Position numbers and translations under genes: made by a program | Notes under the pieces: generated by a model | Database searches by the model: none | The model's input: the letters and a program-made list of their open reading frames with translations, nothing else | What the model was told of the DNA's origin: nothing | From: JAZKAD01 sp040389305 | GTDB taxonomy: Bacteria; Pseudomonadota; Alphaproteobacteria; Rickettsiales; Rickettsiaceae | Reading direction: 5' to 3' | DNA length: 16,529 nucleotides | Assembly (NCBI GenBank): GCA_040389305.1 | Contig: JAZKAD010000029.1 | Location: 1 to 16,529 of the forward strand | Shown here: one piece after another, positions 7,526 to 15,349 of the stretch | Numbering within the stretch: position 1 is the stretch's first letter | How the letters are laid out: every line of letters begins with the position of its first letter

Positions 7526-7900
7526 GTGGCAAGGCGCAATGATTATATCGAGGAAATAGATAAATTTATTGGAAATAAAATATATATTTTAAGATTAGCA
7601 AAAGGCATGTCAAGGCAGCAGCTTGCTACAGTAATAGATGTTACTCACCAACAATTGCAGAAATACGAAAAAGGGTCAAACAGAATATCAGTTGGAAGGC
7701 TCGTGCTTATTGCTCGCGCACTAGATACTACGATAGAGAGCTTTTACTCGGGACTAGAGCATGATTTAGGAGAGCCAACTGTAACACAGCATCAACGTAT
7801 GTGTATCGAAGTTTCGCGGAATTTCATGAAGATTGTGAGCGCAGAACATCAGGAAGCGGTCAACTCTTTGGTTAAATCATTGGTAAGAGAATCTGCTTAG
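7526..7900 (+). CDS. Xre-family helix-turn-helix transcriptional regulator
   Basis: A small cytoplasmic DNA-binding protein. The N-terminal half has the five-helix Xre/Cro fold: GNKIYILRLAKGMSRQQLA, then VTHQQLQKYEKGSNRISV (recognition helix around QQLQKYEKG), then RLVLIARALDTTIESFY. The C-terminal ~50 residues, ending HQEAVNSLVKSLVRE, resemble the short helical tail of a common alphaproteobacterial Xre family. Similar stand-alone Xre regulators occur in Rickettsiales; the target genes are unknown here. I prefer the GTG start at 7526, which has GGAG six bases before it. An ATG at 7514 would add MENK but lacks an RBS. The gene has its own promoter and converges on lipB with 7 bp between stops. 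Confidence 0.85.
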   Translation: MARRNDYIEEIDKFIGNKIYILRLAKGMSRQQLATVIDVTHQQLQKYEKGSNRISVGRLVLIARALDTTIESFYSGLEHDLGEPTVTQHQRMCIEVSRNFMKIVSAEHQEAVNSLVKSLVRESA

Positions 7901-7909
7901 TTTGATTCT
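7888..7909. terminator. Weak hairpin between convergent regulator and lipB
   Basis: A 6-bp inverted repeat (AGAATC / GATTCT) with a 10-base loop spans the regulator stop and touches the lipB stop, followed on the plus strand by ATCCTTTTAA. It occupies the same place as the clearer hairpins at the other two convergent junctions, but the stem is short. Confidence 0.3.
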
Positions 7910-8543
7910 ATCCTTTTAATAAATCATAATGCTTCTTTAATGCTGTATCAAAATCATTCATGCTGACTTTAGCCCCAATTTCATGCATGGATGTAACCTT
8001 CCTACCTTCTAATCCACAAGGAATGATCCCCAGGAACTTAGTAAGATCAGTAGAGATGTTTACCGAGATTCCATGGTATGTTACCCATTTTTTCACTCTG
8101 ACTCCTATCGCCCCTATTTTTGCCTCTCCGTTTGAATCATTAGTCCAAATCCCTACCTTGCCTGGTATCACATAAGCATCTATATCAAAGGAACTTAGGG
8201 TAGAAATAATCCAATTCTCAAGATAGCTTACATAAAGCTTTAAATCCTTTTGCCATGGAGCAATGTTTAAGTTAATTATAGGATATATCACTCTTTGCCC
8301 AGGACCGTGGTATGTAAATTTGCCGCCTCTACCAGTATGTATTACTGGAATATTACCAGCATCTAACAGTTCATGATTCTTTGCATTCGTACCACCTGTA
8401 TAAACATCCGCATGCTCTACTAAAAGTATAGTATCACTACATTTCTTATCTATTACTTCTTGTACCATGCTCTCCATAAGGGCGATGGTATCGTTATACG
8501 GACATAGGCCGCTTAGCTCTTGCCATATCGGATTCAGACACAA
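7908..8543 (-). CDS. lipB: Octanoyl-[acyl-carrier-protein]:protein N-octanoyltransferase
   Basis: LipB moves octanoate from acyl carrier protein to a lysine of lipoyl domains (pyruvate and 2-oxoglutarate dehydrogenases, glycine cleavage H protein), the step before LipA inserts sulfur. The family signature RGGKFTYHGPGQ (72-83) is intact. The catalytic pair is present: Lys142 in AKIGAIGVRV and Cys176 in the LGIIPCGLEG loop. The conserved YHGISVNI (156-163) also fits. Length of 211 aa is normal. The start is TTG with no clear RBS and a stop codon (TAG) lies just upstream in frame, so no earlier start is available. lipA is not adjacent. Convergent with the Xre regulator, divergent from murD. Confidence 0.95.
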   Translation of the reverse strand: MCLNPIWQELSGLCPYNDTIALMESMVQEVIDKKCSDTILLVEHADVYTGGTNAKNHELLDAGNIPVIHTGRGGKFTYHGPGQRVIYPIINLNIAPWQKDLKLYVSYLENWIISTLSSFDIDAYVIPGKVGIWTNDSNGEAKIGAIGVRVKKWVTYHGISVNISTDLTKFLGIIPCGLEGRKVTSMHEIGAKVSMNDFDTALKKHYDLLKG

Positions 8544-8601
8544 TAACTATATGGTTGATTATCTATTATGCCTCATCTTGGAGGATCATCCAACGAAGAT
8601 T

Positions 8602-8630
8602 TTGTTGATAAGGTATGAAGATCATAAAAT
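8602..8630 (+). promoter_or_regulatory. Possible murD promoter
   Basis: TTGTTG (8602-8607), a 17-bp spacer and TAAAAT (8625-8630), about 42 bases before the murD ATG. The -10 is good (5 of 6); the -35 matches only in its first half. Confidence 0.4.
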
Positions 8631-8672
8631 TAATGCTATATTCCACATATTAATATTAACCGCAGACTTGGT

Positions 8673-9986
8673 ATGATTAATCTTGAGTCAGAAAAAGGTA
8701 AGAAGATAGGCGTGTTTGGCTTAGCTAGAACTGGCACAGCAGCTTATGTGGCGTTGAAAGAGGTAGCCAAAGTAATATGCTTTGATGATAACGCTTCAAA
8801 CCGGAAAGCATTCGAATCGACGTATGGAGATAGTGCTAGTGCATTGCTGGATATTGAAGATACTGCATGGAGACACCTAGACTATATAATATTGAGCCCA
8901 GGAGTACCATTGCATTTCCCAGTACCTCATAGAATAGTCAGCCTCGCTAAGGAATATAATATACCTTTAATCTCGGATATAGAGGTGTTATTTCGCACTC
9001 TATCAAAAAAAAATTACATTGGAGTCACGGGCACAAATGGGAAAAGCACTACTACTGCCTTAATAGGTCATATCTTAGGAAAAGACTTTGAAGTGGGGGG
9101 TAATATTGGGATTCCAGCGCTTGCATTACAAGAAGAGGCTAGAGGATTTATTCTTGAGCTTTCGTCTTACCAGCTAGATCTTCTTTATGACTTTAAGCCT
9201 AAAGTCGCAGTTTTACTTAATATCACCCCCGACCACATTGAACGTCATGGGTCTTTGGAGGGTTATATAGAGTCTAAGAAAAGGATTTGGCAAAATATGG
9301 GAGAAGGAGATGCGTTGGTAATAGGGGTGGATAACGATGTCACTTGCTCTATACATAAGCAACTTCTACGAGAAGGAGTAGCCTTTGAGCTCATACCAAT
9401 TTCAATAAATAAAGATTCTACTGACTTGCCTTGTAATAATTTCTTGCAAGGTCTGCATAACAAGGAAAATACTTTAGCTGCCTATGCTACTGCAAAAGCT
9501 TTGGGTTACTCTGATGAATATATCCGCAGTAAAATCGAAAGCTTCGAGGGTCTAAAGCACAGAATGCAGTTTGTTGGAACTTATAAAAATATATCATTTT
9601 ATAATGACAGCAAAGCCACGAATGCTGAATCTGCTAGTAAGTCAATAGGATCTCTTGAGAATATCTATTGGATAGCTGGAGGAGTCGCAAAAGAAGGGGG
9701 CATTGAGTCTTTGGTGCCATTATTTTCAAGGATATCAAAAGCTTATTTATACGGAGAGGCGCGAGAAGTATTTGCAAAAACCTTGGAAGGTAGAGTTAAT
9801 TTTGTAATTTGCAATTCTATGCAAGAGGCTTTTGATCTCGCTCTTAAAGATGCTTTGCACTCTAATGCATGCGCAAATATTTTATTAGCTCCAGCATGCG
9901 CATCTTTTGATCAATTCAAGGATTTTGAAGAGAGAGGTGAGGTGTTTATTTCTCTCGCTCGCAAGGTTATCGCTGATAACCACTAG
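8673..9986 (+). CDS. murD: UDP-N-acetylmuramoyl-L-alanine--D-glutamate ligase
   Basis: MurD adds D-glutamate to UDP-MurNAc-L-Ala in the cytoplasm, an early step of peptidoglycan synthesis. Domain 1 (1-~110) binds the UDP substrate and begins KKIGVFGLARTGTA. Domain 2 has the Mur ligase ATP loop GVTGTNGKSTTT (117-128), then LELSSYQLD and LNITPDHIERHG. Domain 3 carries HNKEN, LKHRMQFVG, YNDSKATN and the C-terminal LLAPACASFDQF, all MurD-type. The 437-aa length is normal (E. coli 438). The ATG start lacks a clear RBS but fits the family's short N-terminus. It stands alone, not in a mur/fts cluster, which is common in reduced alphaproteobacterial genomes. Its presence implies the organism can still make peptidoglycan precursors. 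Confidence 0.96.
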   Translation: MINLESEKGKKIGVFGLARTGTAAYVALKEVAKVICFDDNASNRKAFESTYGDSASALLDIEDTAWRHLDYIILSPGVPLHFPVPHRIVSLAKEYNIPLISDIEVLFRTLSKKNYIGVTGTNGKSTTTALIGHILGKDFEVGGNIGIPALALQEEARGFILELSSYQLDLLYDFKPKVAVLLNITPDHIERHGSLEGYIESKKRIWQNMGEGDALVIGVDNDVTCSIHKQLLREGVAFELIPISINKDSTDLPCNNFLQGLHNKENTLAAYATAKALGYSDEYIRSKIESFEGLKHRMQFVGTYKNISFYNDSKATNAESASKSIGSLENIYWIAGGVAKEGGIESLVPLFSRISKAYLYGEAREVFAKTLEGRVNFVICNSMQEAFDLALKDALHSNACANILLAPACASFDQFKDFEERGEVFISLARKVIADNH

Positions 9987-10037
9987 AAGTACTTCGTAGA
10001 GATTGATGTTTGCCCTAAGAATGGCACGGATTATTAT

Positions 10038-10071
10038 AAATTAGCTTATATCCGTAGTTATAAGCTAATTT
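10038..10071. terminator. Bidirectional terminator between murD and the ArgB-like gene
   Basis: A perfect 13-bp stem (AAATTAGCTTATA / TATAAGCTAATTT) with an 8-base loop and A/T-rich flanks on both sides. It contains the stop codon of the minus-strand gene (10058-10060) and serves both convergent genes. Confidence 0.75.
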
Positions 10072-10951
10072 TTGCACCGCAGTCCTTAGTGAGGATGCTA
10101 AGTAATATCGTATCTTCTTCTTGTTCGTCTACAAGATGTACGTATTCTACGTAATTTTCAAGAGCGCTTATTGTAGCTTCAGCATGACGCCTTGTGCTAT
10201 CTGTGATAGTCTGTTGATTAAATATAGTCTTGAAATAAGTTAAACTACATTCTCCGACAAGATTTACCTCGGACATATTAACGGGTAGGACCAAGTTACG
10301 AGCGGTAGTCATAGAGGCAATAATTGCAGCAGTTAGGTCTACGTCTAAAAGATATGTAGAGCCGTCTGGTCCAAAGGCAACTGGCGATATCACTATAACA
10401 AGTTCAGATTCAGAGAGTGTAATAAGGATTTCTGGATTTACCATGGATGGCTCTCCAACAAAACCAAACTCTAGAATGGAGCTTGGGGCCTTCATTTTTG
10501 ACACTTGCTTTTTAGCCTCGATTAACTGCCCATCTTTGCATGATATACCTATTGCGCTAGCTCCTGCGCTACAAAGAGCAGATACAATTTTTTTGTTAAT
10601 ATATCCAGATAATGCCATCTCAATAATTTGAGCAGTTTTTTGGTTAGTTATTGCAGCTCCCGAGGCGAGTTTTTTATCTATTCCGAAAAGTTTTAATGTT
10701 TCATCTAAGATATTTGCGTGATCATGCACAATGATGATATGAGCCCCAGTCTCTTTAAGAGTGGCTATGTTTTTTATAGCGCTTTGCAGAAGGGTTTCAT
10801 CCTCCATAATTCTGGCAGTGAGTTTAATGACTATAATTTCTCCGCGTAGCTCAGAGCTAAGCTCCAATATTTCCTTAATAAAAGGAGCTGAAGAACTAGG
10901 AATTTTGGGTGATTGCCCTTGCCAAGCTTGACTGTAATTCTCGCGTGCCAT
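10058..10951 (-). CDS. ArgB-like amino-acid-kinase-fold protein, active site degenerate
   Basis: The fold and closest family are those of N-acetylglutamate kinase (arginine synthesis). Matching stretches: FIKEILELSSELRGEIIVIK before the first strand, TAQIIEMALSGYINKKIV (106-123), AIGISCKDGQLI (133-144), FGFVGEP (162-168) and TYLLDVDLTAAIIA (199-212). The nucleotide/substrate loops are altered: the usual KxGG is KLTA (43-46), and the usual HGGG is HDHA (76-79). Lys43 remains but the glycines that cradle phosphates are gone, and the NAD of the NADTAAG element reads DVD. Length is 297 aa, normal for ArgB. It may be a non-catalytic or repurposed family member, and I give no gene symbol. The start overlaps engB by 56 bp; residues 1-20 are unlike the family, though no later ATG is available before the conserved part. 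No other arginine genes are in the window. Confidence 0.8.
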   Translation of the reverse strand: MARENYSQAWQGQSPKIPSSSAPFIKEILELSSELRGEIIVIKLTARIMEDETLLQSAIKNIATLKETGAHIIIVHDHANILDETLKLFGIDKKLASGAAITNQKTAQIIEMALSGYINKKIVSALCSAGASAIGISCKDGQLIEAKKQVSKMKAPSSILEFGFVGEPSMVNPEILITLSESELVIVISPVAFGPDGSTYLLDVDLTAAIIASMTTARNLVLPVNMSEVNLVGECSLTYFKTIFNQQTITDSTRRHAEATISALENYVEYVHLVDEQEEDTILLSILTKDCGAKISL

Positions 10952-11501
10952 CTTTACTCCTCGTGCTAGTGAAAATAAAATTCATTGATTGATTTACTGG
11001 GGGGAGGGCTGCGTTTGTAGTATCTATGAGCTTTGCTCTATCGGATATTTTGTCCGATTTAGTAAAAATGATTTGGAAAGGTCGATCTAAGCTATTTAGT
11101 AAATCAATCACCATCATATCATGAGAAGCAACTCCTCTCCTCGCATCTATCAATAAGTTCACGATCTTTAGATTATCTCTTTTACCAAGGTAATGCAATA
11201 TTAATTCCTCCCATGTTTTCTTCATGGACTTCGGGACTTTAGCAAAGCCATATCCAGGTAAATCTACTAAAGTGCAAGATTCTCCTATCTGAAAAAAATT
11301 AATTTGCTGAGTACGCCCAGGAGTGTGCGATACCCTTGCTAAGCTTTTACGATGGCACAAAGAATTAACTAAGCTCGATTTACCAACATTAGATTTGCCA
11401 ATGAACGCAATTTCAGGAAGTCTTAAAAAAGGTATACGTTTTACCGTATCAGCGCCAGCTATAAACTTTGCTTCTTTTTTAAAAAGAGGGGTTTTACTCA
11501 T
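10896..11501 (-). CDS. engB: Ribosome-biogenesis GTPase EngB (YihA/YsxC)
   Basis: A TrmE-Era-type GTPase that assists late assembly of the 50S subunit. G motifs in order: G1 GKSNVGKSS (35-43), G2 region TPGRTQ (60-65) followed by INFF, G3 DLPGYG (80-85), G4 TKSD (147-150), and G5 around TSTRSKDG (178-185). Length of 201 aa is typical of this single-domain family. The ATG start at 11501 is supported by an AGGTGA Shine-Dalgarno a few bases upstream. Its 3' end overlaps the ArgB-like gene by 56 bp, so the two are probably co-transcribed and translationally linked. Upstream lies the assembly gap, so its promoter and true neighbour are uncertain. Confidence 0.95.
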   Translation of the reverse strand: MSKTPLFKKEAKFIAGADTVKRIPFLRLPEIAFIGKSNVGKSSLVNSLCHRKSLARVSHTPGRTQQINFFQIGESCTLVDLPGYGFAKVPKSMKKTWEELILHYLGKRDNLKIVNLLIDARRGVASHDMMVIDLLNSLDRPFQIIFTKSDKISDRAKLIDTTNAALPPVNQSMNFIFTSTRSKDGTRELQSSLARAITQNS

Positions 11502-11540
11502 TTGATCACCTTTATGCGTCTACTTTAGCTTACTGCATAT

Positions 11541-11550
11541 NNNNNNNNNN
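11541..11550. other. Assembly gap (ten N)
   Basis: Ten consecutive N lie between the engB start and the M16 peptidase stop. Ten is a placeholder length, so the true distance and any genes lost here are unknown. The adjacency of engB and the peptidase gene should not be taken as proven. Confidence 0.98.
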
Positions 11551-11627
11551 AACGCTTTCATTTGCATAATTTTTATTTACCTTTTTTATTATATGAACAT
11601 TCAAACAATTACAGAATCAAAGAAATT

Positions 11628-12875
11628 TCAAATCTTTTTACTAGGAATCCTTTTTTTGGGATTAGCGCTCACAACAGAAATAGCTGGTTTGCTACTAAAA
11701 ATTATTTGAGCTACATTCAAGATATCCGTATCTGTAGTAGCTTCGACTGTAGCCATCACTTCCTCGGGCCCTTCATACTTACCAAAAATAGCAAAATTTT
11801 TACCTATTTCTTCGGATTTATATGATGTTTTTTCTTCGGCCATAGCAATGCTAGTTCTGATTTGCGCTTTTGCTCTTAGCAGCTCTTCAGAAGATACAGG
11901 GTGGGAACGTATCTTGATGGCCTCATCTACAAGTGCATCGGCTGCCTTTGTTAGATTTTCATGACTAGTGCCGGCATATAAACTAAATAGACCAGCATCA
12001 GAGTAGCCAGTGTTAAAAGCCCCCACGGAATATGCAAGACCTTTAGCTTCACGAATATGCTGGAATGTTCTAGATGAAATACCTCCACCCAGTATCAAAG
12101 ATAAAATCTGTGCATGGTAGAATGCTTTGATATCGAGATATGGCAAGCTTTGAAAGCCTATCAAAACATTGCTTTGTTCTAATGGTTTGCTAATTAAAGA
12201 CGCGCCACTAGTATATTGCGCTTTTGAATAAGCTGTTTTTTGAGATGCTTTGAAATCAAAAAGCTTCATAGCTAGCTTTACTACGGCGTCATGATCAACC
12301 TTTCCAGCTACTGATAAGAACATATTTTCTGCATGGTAATGCTTGTCTATATAATTTTGAAAATCAAGGGTTTGAAACTTTCCAATACTTTCAACTGTCC
12401 CGAGTATTGAACGTCCTATTGCTTGATCATAAAATGCAGTTTCACTCAATTTGTCATAGGCTAAATCGTCTGAACTGTCTAGAGACTGTGCAATTTCTTG
12501 GCAGATAACCTGGTATTCTTTCGAAATATCTTCTGGTGAATAGAGAGAATTTTGGATGATATCCGCTATAATACTCATAGCGATTTCTGTATTTTCTGGG
12601 AGTACTTTAGCATAATAGGTCGTTTGTTCACGAGAGGTGTAGGCGTTAAAATTCCCGCCAATATTATCAAACGCTTCGGCTATTTGCTTTGCAGTCTGAG
12701 TTTTGGTGCCTTTAAAAGCCATATGCTCTAGAAAATGAGATATGCCACTCTCACGCTCTGATTCGAACCTGCTACCGACCTTTGCTATCAAATTAATGGC
12801 AACTGATTGCATGCCAGGCATTTCGTATGTAAGTATATGAAATCCATTGGACAGCCTTGTTGCGTTATATGTCAT
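11628..12875 (-). CDS. M16-family zinc metallopeptidase (processing-peptidase type)
   Basis: A cytoplasmic or periplasmic zinc protease related to the beta subunit of mitochondrial processing peptidase. The inverted zinc motif HxxEH is HFLEH (47-51: His47, catalytic Glu50, His51), and the third ligand Glu127 in CQEIAQ lies 76 residues after His51, the family spacing. The second M16 half is present (~165-400), with the glycine-rich GGGISSRTFQHIREAKGLAYSV segment that forms the far wall of the chamber. No signal peptide: the protein begins MTYNATRLSNG, close to the usual family start. At 415 aa it is a single two-lobed unit that would act as a dimer. It overlaps the upstream glycosyltransferase by 11 bp, suggesting translational coupling. 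The substrate is unknown. Confidence 0.93.
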   Translation of the reverse strand: MTYNATRLSNGFHILTYEMPGMQSVAINLIAKVGSRFESERESGISHFLEHMAFKGTKTQTAKQIAEAFDNIGGNFNAYTSREQTTYYAKVLPENTEIAMSIIADIIQNSLYSPEDISKEYQVICQEIAQSLDSSDDLAYDKLSETAFYDQAIGRSILGTVESIGKFQTLDFQNYIDKHYHAENMFLSVAGKVDHDAVVKLAMKLFDFKASQKTAYSKAQYTSGASLISKPLEQSNVLIGFQSLPYLDIKAFYHAQILSLILGGGISSRTFQHIREAKGLAYSVGAFNTGYSDAGLFSLYAGTSHENLTKAADALVDEAIKIRSHPVSSEELLRAKAQIRTSIAMAEEKTSYKSEEIGKNFAIFGKYEGPEEVMATVEATTDTDILNVAQIIFSSKPAISVVSANPKKRIPSKKI

Positions 12876-13905
12876 GTCTAATTTTCTCTAAATGATTACG
12901 TAGAATCTTTGCCACGATCTTAATATCATATTTTTGCAGTAGTCTCAAGTAACCATTCTCTGATAAGTTAGTGGCTAGCCCCGAGTCGCTTATAACTCGG
13001 GCAAGGGCAGTAGCGAGATCATCCGCAGAACTAACTCCGCATAATATTCCACTAACGCCGTCCTCTATAATTTCGCTGGGGCCTTCGGATTTTGTAGAAA
13101 CTATGGGCTTCTTGCGCTCCATGGCCTCTAGAAGCATTATACCAAAGGGTTCATGAGTAGAAGAGAGGCAGAAAATATCTATTTGGCTAAAGAATTCTTC
13201 TTTCTCTTTGACCCACCCCATAAAAGTCACTTGGTTAGCAAGGTTTAGCTTGTTGCAGAGCTGTTTGAGATGAGATTCTTCTTCCCCAGATCCACCAATC
13301 ACCGCTTTGAACTGTATATTTTGTGCTTTTAGTAGAGCGAGAGAGGCAAGAAAAATATCGAAGCCCTTTTTTTTAACAAATCTTCCCATACTGCCAATAG
13401 TAGGAATATACTCTGGGGGTTTTGCGGGCGTTTCTGCAAGGGTGTCGTTATCTTCTATCTTAATCATATTGGGCATACGCATTATTTTTGTCCGCTCAAA
13501 TCCTTGGCTTAGCAGGTAGTTTTCTAGATGTTCGGTTAAGGCGAACACATAATCGCATTGTTTAAGGTGTTTGGTGCTGTAATTATGAGCAACTCCCGCT
13601 AACTTTATTTTAGTAGCGGTGCAAAATTTTATAGCTCTATTACCATGCGCGATGATTAGGTCTGGTTTTTCCTTCCAAATTATATAACGCAAATACAGAC
13701 TAGAAATAATATCATATTGCCCTAAGTTAAGGAGATTGTATGGTTTGGAAGATTTACCATCCATCATGTCAATAATCTTAGCACCTATGCTGACTATTTC
13801 AACGACATGAACGCCTTCCATTCTCATTGCCAAGCTATAATCAAGAAAGGCTTGCTGTATCCCTCCAAGTTCTCGGCTTAGCATTATATTCAATATTTTA
13901 TGCAT
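12865..13905 (-). CDS. Glycosyltransferase, GT4 family (GT-B fold)
   Basis: Transfers a sugar from a nucleotide-sugar donor, probably to a lipid or surface glycan. The N-terminal acceptor domain opens with ILNIMLSRELGGIQQAF, including the GG loop that closes on the donor phosphates. The C-terminal donor domain (~165-345) shows GSMGRFVKKKGFDIFLAS (171-188), VIGGSGEEE (202-210), QVTFMGWV (225-232) and the EX7E signature EPFGIMLLE (Glu252, Glu260), followed by KKPIVSTKSEGPSEII. These fix the family as GT4 but not the acceptor or sugar. Length of 346 aa is normal. No transmembrane segment. The 3' end overlaps the M16 peptidase gene. No other glycan genes are adjacent, so its pathway cannot be told from context. 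Confidence 0.9.
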   Translation of the reverse strand: MHKILNIMLSRELGGIQQAFLDYSLAMRMEGVHVVEIVSIGAKIIDMMDGKSSKPYNLLNLGQYDIISSLYLRYIIWKEKPDLIIAHGNRAIKFCTATKIKLAGVAHNYSTKHLKQCDYVFALTEHLENYLLSQGFERTKIMRMPNMIKIEDNDTLAETPAKPPEYIPTIGSMGRFVKKKGFDIFLASLALLKAQNIQFKAVIGGSGEEESHLKQLCNKLNLANQVTFMGWVKEKEEFFSQIDIFCLSSTHEPFGIMLLEAMERKKPIVSTKSEGPSEIIEDGVSGILCGVSSADDLATALARVISDSGLATNLSENGYLRLLQKYDIKIVAKILRNHLEKIRHDI

Positions 13906-14028
13906 ATTACACTAATATTTATTGACTTTTCCTAAAGTTATAGAGCATTTTTCAATGACTCTAAGTAATATATAAGCAGCATAGCTTGCGCTCAAGCAAT
14001 ACTTAAGGTCCTGTAGTATCTATAACAT

Positions 14029-15129
14029 TTATGGCATCATGGAAGCGTTAGAATCTCCTAGCTCTTCTATCTCTCCCATCTCTCTTAAGTGCTTAAAGCT
14101 ATATATCCCTGTGTTATGACCATCGCTCCAGGTTATGCGGATTGCATAATTTCCAACCTGATTAATAGAGATGATTGTAATATTAGAGGCAAGGGATTCT
14201 TCTTTAATACCAGTGCATTTGGCGCAGGTGCAAGCGAGCCTTAGTTTTGTTGTATCGAAGGCATCGATGCGATCGTCGCTCCAGAGGATAGAGAGGGTAT
14301 TCTCGTCTACTTGTCCCATCGATTTGATTGTAATAGTTTTTTGGGAGGTATAATTTGTAATTTTCTTTGCAATTTCCAGATAGCTTTTTGCCGCCGCGGA
14401 AGATGGGTTGCTAATGGCTATAGGAAGACCAGAGTCACCTGAGGCTACAATCTCAGAATCCACGGGAACTTGGCCTAAAAATTCTGCGCCCGTTTTTTCG
14501 CTAAGAGCAAGGCCTCCGCCACTCCCAAAAAGATGAGTCTCATGACCACAATTCGAGCAAGAAAACATGCTCATATTCTCAACTATACCAAGGATTGGCA
14601 CGTGAACAAGATCAAACATTTTAAGCCCCTTAAGAGCTATTTTAAAGCTGACATCTTGAGGAGTTGTAACTATTACCGCGCCCGTTAGTGGAATCGCTTG
14701 GCAAAGAGAAATTTGGATGTCACCCGTACCTGGGGGGAGGTCAATAATAAGATAATCCAGCTCTCCCCAGGCGATGTCGCTAATAAAGGATTTAAGGTAT
14801 TTAGTGACCATAGCGCCGCGCAAAACTACTGGCTGATCTTGATTTGTCAGCATTCCCATGGACATAACCTTTATGCCATGCTTTTCGGCGAGAGTTAGCG
14901 CTTCTGGAATATCGTCTAATCTTTCTATGTTAATTCCTAGCATAGAAGGGACTGAGGGTCCCATAATATCAGCATCTAATAATCCTACCTTATAACCAAG
15001 TAACTGAAGGCTGATAGCGAGATTTACCGATATTGTAGATTTACCGACTCCGCCCTTACCACTGCCAACGGCTATTATATTTTGTATTTTAGAAGAGCTC
15101 ATAAAATCATATGAATATATAGCGACCAT
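14029..15129 (-). CDS. mrp: Mrp/NBP35-type Fe-S carrier ATPase fused to a DUF971 domain
   Basis: Mrp proteins bind [4Fe-4S] clusters as dimers and hand them to target enzymes in the cytosol. The deviant P-loop GSGKGGVGKST is at 22-32, LLDADIMGPS at 50-59, and IIDLPPGTGD at 128-137. The cluster-binding CxxC is CSNC (191-194) in MSMFSCSNCGHE. After ~262 a second domain begins: LSILWSDDRIDAFD, then LRLACTCAKC (Cys300, 302, 305), then ITWSDGHNTGIYSFKHLRE (332-350), which is DUF971, also found at the N-terminus of gamma-butyrobetaine hydroxylase and at the C-terminus of plant HCF101. The common N-terminal MIP18/DUF59 domain is missing. At 366 aa the size fits this two-domain form. The start is unsure: ATG 15129 has no clear RBS, and Met10 (MSSSKIQNIIAVG) is an equally good start. 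Confidence 0.93.
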   Translation of the reverse strand: MVAIYSYDFMSSSKIQNIIAVGSGKGGVGKSTISVNLAISLQLLGYKVGLLDADIMGPSVPSMLGINIERLDDIPEALTLAEKHGIKVMSMGMLTNQDQPVVLRGAMVTKYLKSFISDIAWGELDYLIIDLPPGTGDIQISLCQAIPLTGAVIVTTPQDVSFKIALKGLKMFDLVHVPILGIVENMSMFSCSNCGHETHLFGSGGGLALSEKTGAEFLGQVPVDSEIVASGDSGLPIAISNPSSAAAKSYLEIAKKITNYTSQKTITIKSMGQVDENTLSILWSDDRIDAFDTTKLRLACTCAKCTGIKEESLASNITIISINQVGNYAIRITWSDGHNTGIYSFKHLREMGEIEELGDSNASMMP

Positions 15130-15277
15130 AATAGATCATGGAGGATTATTCATAACATCAGGGCTTTTGTCCAGCAGATCTTTCGGCGCTTCATTAATCA
15201 ATATGATGTCCAGTTTTTGTATGGATTTTCTTGTGAAAAAAGATTCAATCTATAAAAGGTAACTCATGCACAAAATC

Positions 15278-15306
15278 TTGTTTTTATTTAAGATTTATGA
15301 TATACT
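15278..15306 (+). promoter_or_regulatory. Promoter of the right-end gene pair
   Basis: TTGTTT (15278-15283), a 17-bp spacer and TATACT (15301-15306), which matches the -10 consensus at five of six. The start codon of the first gene follows about 43 bases later, with AAGGG (15337-15341) as its ribosome site. The rest of the 220-bp spacer from 15130 shows no gene. Confidence 0.6.
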
Positions 15307-15349
15307 TCCAACAAGGCAATGATAAACTTATGGTATAAGGGCAGAATTT

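Noticed and set aside
13984..13997. GCTTG/CAAGC hairpin downstream of mrp
   Set aside because: Only 5 bp with no T-run in the direction of transcription; too weak to call a terminator.
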